From contig QVOM02000034.1 in the NCBI GenBank assembly GCA_003586115.2, positions 112,842,376-112,906,375 on the forward strand: a stretch of 64,000 nt of DNA, in the 5' to 3' direction. Below, piece by piece: positions 10,680 to 22,472 of the stretch. The stretch comes from Salvator merianae (Eukaryota > Chordata > Lepidosauria > Squamata > Teiidae). The position numbers were made by a program, and so were the translations under genes. The stretch's first letter is position 1. The number at the start of each line of letters is the position of its first letter. The notes beneath the pieces are model-generated. The model ran no database searches, was not told where the DNA came from, and saw nothing but the letters and a program-made list of their open reading frames with translations.

Positions 10680-11340
10680 AACTGACAAAAATACTTTCCT
10701 ACTTTAAAATCATAAAATTCTTAACTCTCATGTTCATAATTGAGTTTATCAAGATGATTATATAAAGAGAGAAAGTTACTACTTCTGAGTTAACGGCAAT
10801 TAAAAAATCAGATTATGTACAATTTTTAATTATTTTCCCTGTTTTTTTTTTTTTTTTTTTTTTTAAACAATCGATGGCACACAATAATTTTCTGCAAACT
10901 AACCTGGAAAGAAATGCATTTATCCTTTTTTCAACATCAGGTAAACGTTATTACAATTTATAGAAGGGATGCTCCTCTGTTTATTATAAATTATTTGGCC
11001 GCATTTTCCTTCCAAGATATAACCCTGTCTCCTGACGTTTCGTAGATGATTTTCAAACAGATGGACCTGTGAACAGAATAAATGACTTCATGCAAGATGC
11101 TTATTTGGATTTCTAAATCCAAAACTACAGAAACTATGGAAAGGTACAATGTGTTCTTTCCTCACGTGACCACAACTAACAGAAATATCCATCTATTGTC
11201 ATTTGGCCAAGAGGAAGGTGAGATGAAACGTTTGCTATACCTGGATAAGTTCCAGACATTATTTGGACCCTTCTTATGAAAGAACATCTATATTCTATTG
11301 CAGACCCGATTTTGTTAAACATTGATCCCAAATGAAATAT
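10680..11340. other. Unique AT-rich block with a poly-T run, candidate conserved non-coding DNA
   Basis: A T24 run lies at about 10841-10864. The flanks are non-repetitive and AT-rich, with words such as TTAATTATTTTCC, TTATAAATTATTTGG and TCACGTGACC (an E-box). No domain-bearing frame is seen. Listed as a candidate only. Confidence 0.2.
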
Positions 11341-11359
11341 ATTTTGGTGTCAAATGCTG

Positions 11360-11475
11360 ATAAAAACATAAGAGCAATTGAAATAACTTGCTGGATCAGA
11401 CCAGTAGTCAATCTAGTCCAACAGTCTGTTCTCCTGATTGTTAGTAACTATTATTTCACAACCTATTTTCAATAA
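11360..11475 (-). mobile_element. CR1 LINE 3' end, short diverged fragment
   Basis: AAAAACATAAGAGCAATTGA, then GCTGGATCAGACC and CAATCTAGTCCAACAGTCTG are the reversed CR1 3' terminus. Confidence 0.75.
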
Positions 11476-11867
11476 ATGTACATATAATATCGTTTAATTC
11501 ACCTGACTCATTTTCTAGGCAACAGGTAGTTGAGGTTTTTGTTTTTTTATTGTACAGCAGTCAGTTGGGCAATAATGATCAAAACACTGGCATGCATATT
11601 TTTGCAAAGTGATAAGGCCCATTATGTTAGTGGAAAGGGAAGCATTTTCTAAGAGCAATATCTTATTCCATGTATCTAAAGAAAGTAGTAGTGGATCATG
11701 AAGGAATACTCAGATCTCGACATGGGACTGAAAACTAAATCATCTTTCATATTATGGCTGCAGAAACCCGGGCATGTTCAGAACCTCACATAAATAGAGG
11801 ATTGTAGGAGTTAAAGATACGAGAACGCTGCCCTGGATTCCATTTGGTAGCCATATCCTCTAGGAAC

Positions 11868-12297
11868 TTGGCGCCTGTTTGCACTTTCCACCATGGAATG
11901 TTCACCAGTGAACATTCCATGGTGGAACTGATCATGCAGTGCAGACACTGTCAGCACTGTGTGGCTGTAGTTGTGACCATCAGCAGGATATCAGCATTTA
12001 CAGTGTGACTGCTGGTATCCTGGCTCGATCAGAACCATGAGAGTGGCTGTGAAGCATCCAGCTGCTGCCATGGCAACATGGCAACACAACATGCAGGTGT
12101 GATTATGCAGGCACACCTGCCACACGTAGTGCAGTTGTACATTCCAAGTGCAAATTCACTTTACTGATTGGGTACCTTCATGCACTTTCATGATTGGGAG
12201 CAGTGATATGCTGCTTCCAATCACAAGGACTTCCACAAAATGCAATAGCAGTTTGCTAGCGTTCCTGATGCTCACTAGTACAAAATATGAACAGCCC
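11868..12297. mobile_element. MITE, family B
   Basis: The left end CTTGGCGCCTGTTTGCAC is followed by a hairpin, CCATGGAATGTTCACC against GTGAACATTCCATGG. The interior has GGCTGTAGTTGTGACCATCA and AGCAGGATATCAGCATTT. The right end is ATATGAACAGCCCCTT. This is the clearest family B copy. The flanks share only CTAG, so the target duplication is unconvincing. Confidence 0.75.
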
Positions 12298-12299
12298 CT

Positions 12300-13685
12300 T
12301 CTAGTCTATTTCATTGCTTATCTGTATGGTGAACAAGTATTTCGCTGTGGTGCTCAGGAAGCAAGGGTGTGATTAGTAGTGAACAACAGGCAGGCAGGAC
12401 AATCAATCTTTTGAAGAAATACTGGAAAGTATAAATTAATGTGCTTGGTGTAAGATAAAGTGAGAGAAGCTGAAATCTCTTTGCCTTTCTGAACACTGAA
12501 ATCATGTCCACACCACTCCTTAAACAGTTGCCAAGAGAGTTCTACATTTGTAGCTAAACAGAAAGTGTACCAAGAGAAAGTGTCTCAACTGTTAGCTAAC
12601 ATGCCCTATTCACTTCATGCAGAGCAGGCAGGCCATTTGCAGCATAAGACAAGAGCAAGCTGGAATGTCATTGCTATTATCAGTAAACAGACAAATAAAC
12701 CAAAGTTCAGAAAAAACACAAAGCTTTTAGACCTTAACAGGTCAGAAAAGAAAGTTAGGTCAATCAACGCAATGCCTCATCCATAATGAGAGAAGCTAGA
12801 AAAGATAGCAAAAGTACTCAGGTGGCAGATATTATATTGCTGAAAAAGACAATAGGGGTCTACATGGATTAAATTGGTTTTTAAAAACAAAACAAAACAG
12901 TAACTTAGAGTCCAGATATAAAGCATAAATTTTAAGGTCAAAATATTTTAGCATACATCTGCAGTAATGTATTCAGAACTAACACAGAGGATTCTCACAA
13001 CATTTTTTACGTATACATGTCAGCATATCACTTTACCTAGTGTGGAAGCAGAATACCATTCCTTAACATATGAAATTCTTCAAAACACTTGCAAACTAAT
13101 GAAAGGCTAATTATACAGTTAACATATATGTGTCAGAATCACCATTCGCCCCTTCTTCCATTAAAGCAGAAAGATAAGCTCAGTCATGAGAGGTTCCTTT
13201 ATTCATAGATAACAGAAAACAAAGGAGTAGCAGACAGCAGTAGGATATTACTGTCCAGCTAATCTGTCACAGAATAAACAATACATGTTCCCAGGCTCCT
13301 AGCATGCCAGCTAACCAGTAACCAGGAGAAAGGTTGAGTTAGTGAGGACTACAAATAGGCAAGATTGGGGAGAAACCAGTGCACTGACAATATGGAAATG
13401 ACTATCAAACTGCCACTTTTTTTTTTCAGGCTTAGCCTAGCCAACCTTTGCTGATATCTTTGTTCAGATGGGATACCCAGCTATAGACATACCATTTCAC
13501 ATGAAATTTGTTCAACCAGAATACGTTGATATTCTTATTTCTCATGTGGTAGCCTATAGTTGTGTTGATGATGTTCGTAATTGTACCAGCCTTTTTAGCA
13601 AGTTGTGGAAGGAGGATAAGTTTCCCTTCAATGGAACTTCATCTCTAGATATCGTGCATAGAAAGATGAACTCTGAAAGATCTCA
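12300..13685. other. Unique sequence with one possible exon-like frame
   Basis: No repeat signature is recognised. The 89-codon frame at 13468-13737 follows a poly-T tract and an AG, but its 3' end runs into the L2 LINE at 13690 and it resembles no family I know. Confidence 0.35.
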
Positions 13686-13689
13686 ATTC

Positions 13690-14815
13690 TTTCCAAATGT
13701 CACCAAACTGTTTGGCCCATTGGGAGCTCCCATGTGAAGTTCTCAGGTATCAGTTCTGCCCTATGCTATTTATCAACTATATGAAGCTGCCAGGAGAGGT
13801 GATCCGGAGATTTGGAGTGAGGTACCCCCAGTATGTGGGTGACACTCAACTCTCTCTGATTGCTTTGGGTCAGATGAAGCTGTTAGAGATACTTGATTGT
13901 TGCCTGAAAGCAATAATGAGCTGGGCCTAGACCAATAAATTGAAACTGAGTCCAGATAAGATGAAGGTGCTGTGTGTTACGGGTCTTGAGTCCAGAAAGT
14001 TAGACAGTACCCAGTTCTCGATGGGGTTGTTTTGCCTCTAAAAGAAATGATGCATGATCTGGTGGTGCTTCTGGATTTATCACAGTCATCTGAGGCTCAG
14101 GAAGCAGCGGAGGTCAGGAGTACTTACCTCCATTTCTGACTGACTCACAAGCTTCAGCTTTTACTGGATGATCACATTTTACCACAATGATCCATGCACT
14201 GGTAACTTCCAGACTAGACTATTGTAATACACTCTTCATGGGGTTACCCATCTGGAAGCTGGAACTAGTGCATAATGCAGCACATGACTACTGGTAGGAG
14301 TTTATGGCTGGGTGCACATGATGCCATTCTTGAAGAAACTGCATTGGCTACCAATTTGCTACTGAGCCCAATTCAAGATGTTAATATTTACGTATGAAGC
14401 CCTAAATGGCTTGGGCCCTGAATATCTGAAGGAGTGCCATTCCCCATATAGATCTGCCTATGCTTTAAGATCACCAAGTGAGAGTCTTCTTGTATTTCTG
14501 TTACTCTCAGAGGTGTGAGGGGTTTGCGCATGTGAGAATACCTTCTCTGTGGTGGCCCCCCACTTTGGAATAGCCTCCCAGTATACTGGATACCAACTTT
14601 ATATGGGTTTTGTTGCCTAGTTAAAATTTACCTCTTCTCCTGGGCCTCTGATTCATAGTTTCCTCTGAATACAGTCCTGTCAGGGTGGAAGTGAGACAGG
14701 TTGGGTGGGTTATATTTTAAAAATATTTCAGTATCTGTATTTTATCAAATGCTGTGACCCATCCTGGGACCTCAAGGTGAAGGGTGGGATACAAATGTTA
14801 TAAATAAATAAATAT
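13690..14815 (+). mobile_element. L2 LINE, 3' half with reverse-transcriptase remnants
   Basis: The frames carry, in order, typical L2 reverse-transcriptase landmarks: KLPGEVIRRFGVR, then QYVGDTQL where the active enzyme has a Y-x-D-D motif, so the first catalytic Asp is replaced by Gly. Next come KLKLSPDKMKVL, PLKEMMHDLVVLLD, then [14 protein letters not shown], and the region of HWLPICY...FKMLIFTYEALNGLGP. Stops and frameshifts break the frame several times. The 3' end is the L2 tail, ACCTCAAGGTGAAGGGTGGG followed by ATAAATAAATAAAT. It is a dead, 5'-truncated copy. Confidence 0.92.
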
Positions 14816-15925
14816 CCAGTGCGAGACATATCAAGAAAAACAACAGGAAGATAAATGTAAGAGCATGTTTTGAAAAAAAATATAATAGACAGGTGAAACA
14901 TATGGGAGGCACAGGTAAATTGTGCTCTAACATCTATAGTATAGCCAATACCAATTATAGCAAAATCTTATTTGAAGTCAAAAGGAAAGAGAGGGAGGTG
15001 TCTGCTGGTCTCTCAGTCAATACTATGTTAAGTTTAGACAATACAGGTTCCATACTCTAATACTATCCTTACTTTATAAAAGGAAGTTTCTTCCACTGCA
15101 TGATTTTTTGCCCACATAATTTTCTGCTTGTAGGAATTCCTGTTCTGCCTTCTACCCAAAATTCTCAAAGAATGTCATTAAAAACTTATCCTCAAGCTTC
15201 CTTTGTGTAATTTTAAGCACTACTCAGGGCCTGTCATTACCCTTTTCTCTCAATGAGGAAACCTGTATTTCTAGCCATTAAAACACTTGAGAGCGCACGG
15301 AGTTTTCAGCTTGTTGAATGTCTCCACAGTCCCAAATGGAACAGAGAAATGTTAAGCGTGGGATTTAAATGCTTTGCTGGACTGGGGTCTAAGGCTACTG
15401 AAATATAGTTTATTCCAAGGAGAAGCAGGATGCCTTATGGCAGCTTTATCAAGCTTCAATTTGTTCAAATGTCCTGCCAGCATTTGAAAATCTGGAATGG
15501 ATAGGTTTAGGTTCTCTCACTGGACTAGGGTCAGTGTTTCAAATGCCTTTTACAAGAGGAGGAAGCAATCAAGGTCTCAAGCTATCATTATAAAAAAATA
15601 TATATAAAATTTCCTCTCGAATCTGTAGCAAGGCCTCTGTTCTGGTACAAAGCCATCTCTTTAGGGTTCATAGGAAAGCCGCAATCCAAGTAAAAGGGGA
15701 AGGAGGAAGGGACAGGGCTCCTGCTCCTTTAATAGTTACATAAGTGAGGGATTTTAGTAGGTGCCTGTACGGAAAGCTATATCTGCTAAAATTCCCTCTT
15801 CTATACATGTATTAAAGTAGCAAGGATCCTGTCCTCTTTTTCATACAGTAATCCTGCCTCTGACAATCTGAGGTATAGGCTGCTGTCACATCCTAGTCTG
15901 ACAGTCTGTCTCAGGGATGGACTGG
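14816..15925. other. No recognisable feature
   Basis: Unique sequence; no frame above 60 codons and no repeat signature that I recognise. Confidence 0.4.
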
Positions 15926-15929
15926 GAAG

Positions 15930-16610
15930 TCAGTTTGTTTCTGGCCTGGAATGGCCTGATCACACCTACTGTAGGGACAATGATGTCCCCTACTGAGTCT
16001 TCATGGATCCCCCTTGTGCCTTGAATGGTAAAAAGTAAACTTCAGCATGATATGGCATGGCATAAGGGTGGGGATGGCTCAGCAGGGTGTGGGAGTGTGC
16101 AGCACAGTGGGGAGTGGCATGGATTGATGGGGATGGAGTATGTGGTTTGGGGGATGTGGAGCAACGAGAGTGGGTTAGGGAAGGGCATGTTTGTGGGGGT
16201 GGGTCTAGTGTGATGGTGGGTGGCTTGCTGTGGCAGGGGATGGTGTGATGAAGGGTGGCTTGGCATGGTGGGAGGCAGATGACAAAAGGGGGGGCAGTGA
16301 AGTTTACCTTTTACCAAGCAAGGGGATCAGCTCAGTGTGGTGGCAGTGGTGGCTGCAGCACAGTTGGGTATTGGGGGTACTGGGTTGACAGCAGCAATGG
16401 TGGTGGGGTCAAGGTGGTGGGGTCGTGTCCTTCCTGGGATGAGGCAAAGTGACTCCATGGGCAGTCACAGTGATGGCTTGTGTCACCTTGCTGGCTACCC
16501 TCCACACTGCTGTTGACCTGTCTGGGTCAATTTCTGGCTGAAATGGACTTGCTGTTGGGATTATCTGATGACAGGATAGTCCCATTCCAGCCAGGAATGT
16601 CCTCAGAATA
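15930..16610. repeat. GT-rich block flanked by an inverted repeat
   Basis: From about 16025 to 16450 the plus strand is dense in G and T, with many GGTGGG, TGGGG and GCATGG words, like a decayed minisatellite. It is flanked by TCTGGCCTGGAATGGCC near 15943 and its approximate complement, CCATTCCAGCCAGGAATG, near 16581. It could be a MITE whose interior expanded. The overlapping frames are compositional. Confidence 0.45.
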
Positions 16611-18000
16611 AAAGAATCATGCTTTGGTGTTTGGTCTCTAAGTATTTAAGACAAGCTCTGTCCTTCTAAAATAGAACGTTGTAACCATGGACATAGTGCA
16701 CTGAAGGAATTTCAGTCAAGTTCTTAGGGATCATTCTTACTTCTGTGCTATTATTTTGAGCTGTAAGAAGTCCAGGCTAGCTTGATGTCACTTTTCTTTA
16801 AAATGTGGATGGGCAGGAAGGGGAATGAAAAGAAAAAAAGGAAAAAAGTGCTCAAAAATGTAAAAATGGAAGATTCTGGCGCATGAACGCAATAGATATT
16901 AAGTGTTCCTAGAGTGTCCCGAGCTTTGACAGGCAAATGTGCCCACCCCCATCAGACATGCAGGCTATCCCCAAGGCACAAAATTTCTTCACTGAAGTGC
17001 CCTGCTTGTGAGATCGTGTCCTTATTCATCCCCATCACTGGGGTTGAATTACTGGAGGCAATTTCCCAGATATGGTCAACTTCCAGGACCATTTCCAGAC
17101 TGCTGGTGTCAAACTATCTATATCTATATCTATATCTATATCTATATATCTTTATTCTTTTATATATGTTACAATTCTGAAAACAGCTATAGGTGGTTAA
17201 TAGTTACTCTAGTCAGAAAGATCGGTATATATTGTAAAAGAAAGTAAAAGAAAATTAGAAGGAAAGAGAAATACATCAAATTAAATAAAATCTATTGAGT
17301 CAAACTCCCCCATCATTTTTTCCCCCCCTCAAACATTTGTCTTTTTCCAGATGCCAAAATGGATCTTGGATGGTTGCAGAGATTTTTCTCAGCAGTGAAA
17401 CTCTGGGAATAATTATCCTTCATTTTGCTACAAAGTTGCTTTGAGGTACTTTTAACATCCATGGCTTTAGATGTGAAATGTATCCCATCTCAAGTGTGTT
17501 CCATACTCTAGCACACCAATTCTTTAGAGTCCACTTTTTGGCATCTTACGACCCTTGTGCTATTACTAACTTAGATATACTTAATCATGTAAATAATAAT
17601 TTCTTATGAATAAAATCATTTATATCTTTATAAGGTGAAGCAGACAGAGTTCTGCTGTAAACTGCATAATTTCTTGAAGTATTGCAGTTATTTTCAAATT
17701 CATTTCCTCCCAAAATGTATTAACTCATGGGCAACCCATATGAACACTTTTTCAAGCATAAATGCCAGGCAGTAACTTTGAAATGTTGGAAACCTGGAGA
17801 CACTAGCTGCAACCTTCCACCACAGATATCATTCTTTTTTTTCTTTTTTTAAAATGCAGATGAATTTATTTTTCTTCAATACATGATCATTTCTTTTGCA
17901 ATTTAAAGACCAAATTGCTGGATAGCAAATTCCTAGCAGTCACCTAAAGACTGGAAGAAAAGGTAATTAATATAATCAACAATGGTCACCTGGAGGCTAT
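16611..18000. other. No recognisable feature apart from a microsatellite
   Basis: Unique AT-rich sequence with A- and T-rich runs; see the TATATC array listed separately. Confidence 0.4.
17112..17150 (+). repeat. TATATC hexanucleotide microsatellite
   Basis: About six copies of a 6-bp TATATC/ATATCT unit; it produces the YLYLYLY and IYIYIY peptides in overlapping frames. Confidence 0.95.
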
Positions 18001-18002
18001 CT

Positions 18003-18213
18003 CTGTGTTCAGACATAATAAAAGGGGTGACTTGGAGGCACCTCATAGAGACAGTGTGTGGCCCTCGTGTTCCAAAGTCTTCTCTAATCCACCTTTTCTA
18101 GCATAGAATGTTCATGAGAAAGGGGAGGGGCAGACTGGTGTGTGAACAATCCCACCTCGAAGCTGTCTTTGAGCCACCTCAGAGATGCTTTTTGTTGTTG
18201 TGTCTGATCACAG
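18003..18213. mobile_element. Palindromic MITE, family E
   Basis: The left end CTGTGTTCAGACATAATAAA pairs with the right end TGTGTCTGATCACAG. Inside, GGTGACTTGGAGGCACCTC corresponds to GAGCCACCTCAGAGATGC. The TTTTCTAGCATAGAATGTTC centre recurs in the copies at 35218-35430 and 36242-36466. Confidence 0.75.
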
Positions 18214-19170
18214 CCTCTGTCTCTTGCTGACCAAGAAAAAGATTCTTAATCAGAGTTATCATTGGATTATATCAGGTCCATAGGTGAACACAGTAAGTCA
18301 TTTCCTTTCTGATTCCTTGCAGTTACTCAAAAGTAAGATGGCAGAGCATCCCAGCAATGCTAATTTGTTTTTAGACTTATAAAACAGTTTGCAGGCATAA
18401 TAGCAAGGATCACATAAGGTTCAGAGACAATTAACAGCTCTGTGGTCTGCCTGTTAAACTGGTCCTAGGAGGAGAAAGAGGGTTGCTTAGCAACTGGGTG
18501 GAGCAAAAGAGATCTCCTTCAGCCTGAGTTTTGAAAAGATAGTACATTTCATATGTTCTCCCAGTAGTAATTTCTTACTCTTAGAAGCCTGCCCTACCCT
18601 GCCCTGCCGTGTTGCACATCTGGCTGCCTTGCCAAGAGAACTGAATCTGTAAAATTAGCAAGCTTACTGCTACATTTGTATTTCAGCAGAATTTCCCAAG
18701 CTTTATTCAGACCTCTATGCTAGAAGCTGCATAGAGTTGTCCCTCTGTGTTCATGAGCTCCATATTTTTGAGATTTGCAGCCTGCAATATACATAAGGTG
18801 TCCATATCAGCCACCCACAAATTCACAATTTTTGGGCAAAAATAAGAGCTTCTACATTAACCTTTTCTTCTGTAGTCCTTAGCATTTGTGCTAAGGTGTG
18901 TGGGGAGAAGAAACAGGAAGACAAAGGTGAGCCAGGAACCATGTGGTCAGACACACAGCTACTCTGGAGGAATGAATGATTTCCAAGATCAAAGCTGTGA
19001 GTAGTAAGGGATCATATAGCTAGAAGTGGGCAGAATTTGATTTCCAAAGTTTTCCAGCTTGGGCACTGAGAAGAACTGATTTTAAACTTCTACTTTACCT
19101 ATTTGGACTGTACTGCAGCTACAGGATACTTTTTCCCCAACGGGAAGCACTCTGATTGCCATACAGCAAC
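18214..19170. other. No recognisable feature
   Basis: Unique sequence, no protein-like frame. Confidence 0.4.
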
Positions 19171-19172
19171 AT

Positions 19173-19768
19173 TTTGGGCCTGTTTGCACTTAGTGAGTGG
19201 TACATTTCAGGACACATGCTAGAATGCAGGATCCACACTTGCAAACAGCCCCAGCTAACCCAAAATCTACCAAAGCCCACCTGATGCTTACCTGAATTCA
19301 GCCAGCTGTGGTCAACTAATTTGTAGTTTCCAACCTGACCTGCACGATCAGATGAGGATCAGGAAAGGTGCGTTTGCACCATTTTCGAGTTCAAAATGGT
19401 GGTGGGCGTGGCCGCACAGGTGCAGTCTGCTGGTTCACACCCAAGTTCGGACCTTGGGGTCCGGACCCTGGTGGCATTTTCAGACACAGGTTCAAACACA
19501 GACCCTCTGGGTTCAAACACAGACCCTCTGGGTCCAAACACAGACCCTCTGGGTCCAAACACAGACCCTCTGGGTCCAAACACAGACCCTCTGGGTCCAA
19601 ACACAGTTACTGAACTAGTACGCTCCCATTCACACTGCGTCCAGCACTGGTTGGCTTGCAGAGTGTTCCAGTGCTGACTGGTGCGAAGACCTCTCTCTGT
19701 ACCCGAACCCTACTGGCCCGAACTGTGCTAGTTATACTGTTATACTGCTGTAAGTGTGAACAGGCCCT
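19173..19768. mobile_element. TIR-bounded element carrying a minisatellite
   Basis: The left end, GGGCCTGTTTGCACTTAG, is the complement of the right end, GTAAGTGTGAACAGGCCC. This is the same terminus as in family B and in 32371-32954, but the interior is different and holds the 21-bp array at 19489-19606. No transposase is present. The flanking 8-mers do not match. Confidence 0.7.
19489..19606 (+). repeat. 21-bp minisatellite, 5.6 copies
   Basis: The unit is GGTCCAAACACAGACCCTCTG. Copies start at 19489, 19510, 19531, 19552, 19573 and 19594 (partial). The first two read GGTTC where the last four read GGTCC. Because 21 is a multiple of three, the array stays open in several frames on both strands, which explains the cluster of 70-90-codon frames here. 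Confidence 0.97.
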
Positions 19769-20259
19769 TTGTTTCTTTAAACTTTTTTCTTTTAACAAAG
19801 AATATTTTCTTTTGAAACTTGCTTTGTTGTTTGGGGATAGGAAAGTGGTTTCCTTCAGCCTTGGTCACATGCCTCACTGCAGAAGCATACCAAGAGCTTG
19901 TTAACTGGTTTTATGTCTGCTGTTTAAACAAGGGAGGGAGAAAGTGAGAATTGTTAAGTCCTTGGGTTTTCTCTTGATACCAGCAGAGCGGATGCCATTG
20001 TCCTTTAGATAGGGGTTTGGTGGAAGCATTGCTGATAATTTCTGCATCTGAAAAGGAGGTAATGCTTGGGGTTGGCACGTAGGAATCCCGTGCCAGCAGG
20101 AGTAGACCCCCCCCTCAGTTTTTGCCACATCCTCAGACACTGCAACTACACACATTTTGCTTGTCAGAAAAAAGAGAACTTGGTTTTCTGTAGAGGAGAC
20201 TTCCTCTCCCTCTAACTATTTTATCATTTAATTGGACTTTCCTTTCCTTTTTTATAATC

Positions 20260-20282
20260 ATTTTTTTTTTTTTTTTTTTTTT
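20260..20282 (+). repeat. Poly-T run
   Basis: About 20 consecutive T residues. Confidence 0.95.
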
Positions 20283-20455
20283 GCTAGCCTAGCTTGCCCC
20301 AATCATTTTGTTCTTGGCCATCAAAACTTTTGGGAGCCATCTCTGAAGCTTGTATGAGCTTCAGGTGGTACAGGGGATACAATCTGCATTAGCGGACCAT
20401 GCAATTTGGATCAGCTGATCCAGATCATGCAAGGTAAGTGAAGAAAGGCCCCGAG
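20283..20455. mobile_element. Partial MITE, family C-like
   Basis: GGGAGCCATCTCTGAAGCTTG and the palindromic GAAGCTTGTATGAGCTTC match the family C core, and the block ends GGTAAGTGAAGAAAGGCCCC, like a terminal repeat. The left end is missing. Confidence 0.4.
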
Positions 20456-20459
20456 TTTT

Positions 20460-22430
20460 CTCCAGTGACATCCTTTGAAAAAGTAAAATATGAGAATGGT
20501 AACATTTATTTGTTAATAGATGTTTATCTGTGCTATGGAAGACTAGACTTTGGCCTAATGAGCTTATGAGTTTATGTTACACAGGTATTCAAGACTTTAG
20601 TGTAACTTAAAAGAAGACCTTAGATTTAAACAAGAGGAGATAGAATGCCTTCAATGACTTGGGCATCTAATCTTTTTCTTGTATTGTCTTCACGGTTCAT
20701 TTGGTGCATAGTCTTGTTGACTGAAAGTAGACGCAGCCTGACAAATTCCTTAATCAAAATGCCTCAGTTTTTACTGAGGAGCTTTTCATGAAAAGCTTTG
20801 TCCATCTTAAAAGGCAAGTTCATAAAGTAATTGAGACAAGGGATGTTGGTCATTAAAGGAAGTAAGAATGTATGCTGGTTTGTGAAGGGTTGGCTTTGTA
20901 TTCTCAAGAGAGCAACTGCCAAGCACAGTCAAGGAAGAGATCTGAAATCAGTCATCTGTATGTACACTTCATCCACCAAGTTTGCTCCAAGGAGACAGAA
21001 CCATATGAGGCCAGACAGCAAAGGTGAAATCCACTAAAGCAACCTGCTTTATTGCCATGGCAACTCCCAACCTGATGAAAAACACAAAACAAAATACCTT
21101 TAGGAAAAAGTGTGTGTAGGGGGGGTTAGAGATCAATACTATCTGCCAGAAGGGAGTCTTAAGAGATTATGCCTTTTAAGGAAGAGCTAGACATTTCCAC
21201 CATTTGGTGAACTTCTCTGAACAAAAGTAGTGGCTGCAACTTTTGCAAGCTGCTGAGTTAAAACATGCTGTACTTGTTAAATTATTCAGGATGTTTTGAG
21301 GCTGAATTCTGGGTGATAAGTGAAAGCTGTAGCCAAAGATTAGAATCATTAAAGCTACACCATGAGGTCAGAACATCGCTGTTGCCATTTTTGCTGATGT
21401 TGTTTGACATTCTGGTGACCATTTTGCACTTGGAATTCTCACTGGATTAGACTCTCTTGTGCAGACATTCCCAACTTGAAAGGACCAGAGGAATATTTAC
21501 TTCATTGCACACATGCCCCAGGACAGCTACCTTTACCAGCAAAAAAAGTACCTCATCTCAGATTAGATACTAAAATCAAGGAGAATGGAGACACAAAAGA
21601 CAGCAAAACTTTGAATTCTTACCACTGATTAGGTTCTAAATGTGTACAGTTTGGATATGATAAAAAAAAGGATGAATGCACACATAATTATGTGTGAGTA
21701 TACACACACACACACACACTGCTGTGATCTGGAGATTCCATAAAGAAATGTTTCTATCACACTCATGAATTCTAACATTTATTAAGTCAGTGTGCATACA
21801 AAAAAACCTGAAAGAAGTTGTTGCCTACAAATCTCAAGCCCCAAACCTTTCCCATAATGACTGAAGACTGCATATATCAATACAATACTTTCTGCAGGTG
21901 AATTTTCATAAGATCACTGTCTTCCTTGTCCTTGTAGTTCTCTGCACAAATGCCTTGGGTGGTAGCTGAATAAAATACTTTTCTCTTACCCAGTCTGGGC
22001 CAGCTTGGAGGGCAAATCAGCAGAAACCCATTACTGCAGCTTCTGCCAAATTGTCTGAAAGGTGTCAAATGCTGAGGGGGAAGAACAACTAGCTGTGTAG
22101 GGCATATCAGGAGGGCCTAGAAGTGCCCCATGAAAATATGTTGGACTTCTTTGAAGTTTAAAGAATAAGGATGTGCTATGAACCTGAACCACAAATGTAC
22201 ATCCATGCACATCCATAAAGCCTAACAAATCCCATTGTAGTGCTTCTATACACTTCAGTTGTGCCCTCCCCAACTGACCACATTTGCTACCACCACATAA
22301 AACAGGTTTCTCTGGCTTGGTGGTTGCAAAGACACAATTCTCCCAGCCCCTGCCAGCTTGCAGGGCTGCAGGAAGAAGTGATTTTTCAGGTGGTTTTCAA
22401 ACTTCAGAATTGGTTTGCCCAAACTGGGAC
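20460..22430. other. Unique sequence with a short AC microsatellite at 21702-21719
   Basis: No transposon or exon signature is recognised over about 2 kb. One ACACACAC run is present. Confidence 0.4.
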
Positions 22431-22434
22431 CGAT

Positions 22435-22458
22435 TTTTTTTTTTTTTTTTTTTTTTTT
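22435..22458 (+). repeat. Poly-T run next to the hAT insertion
   Basis: About 24 T residues followed by GTGTGTGT, seven bases before the target duplication of the element at 22473. Confidence 0.95.
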
Positions 22459-22472
22459 GTGTGTGTATAAAC

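Noticed and set aside
16025..16452. Gly/Trp-rich frames resembling a structural protein
   Set aside because: They reflect the G/T-rich low-complexity block and have no start context or homologue that I recognise.
19352..19677. Cluster of 70-93-codon frames on both strands with 7-residue peptide repeats
   Set aside because: They arise from the 21-bp minisatellite, whose unit length is divisible by three; no start, splice or family evidence.
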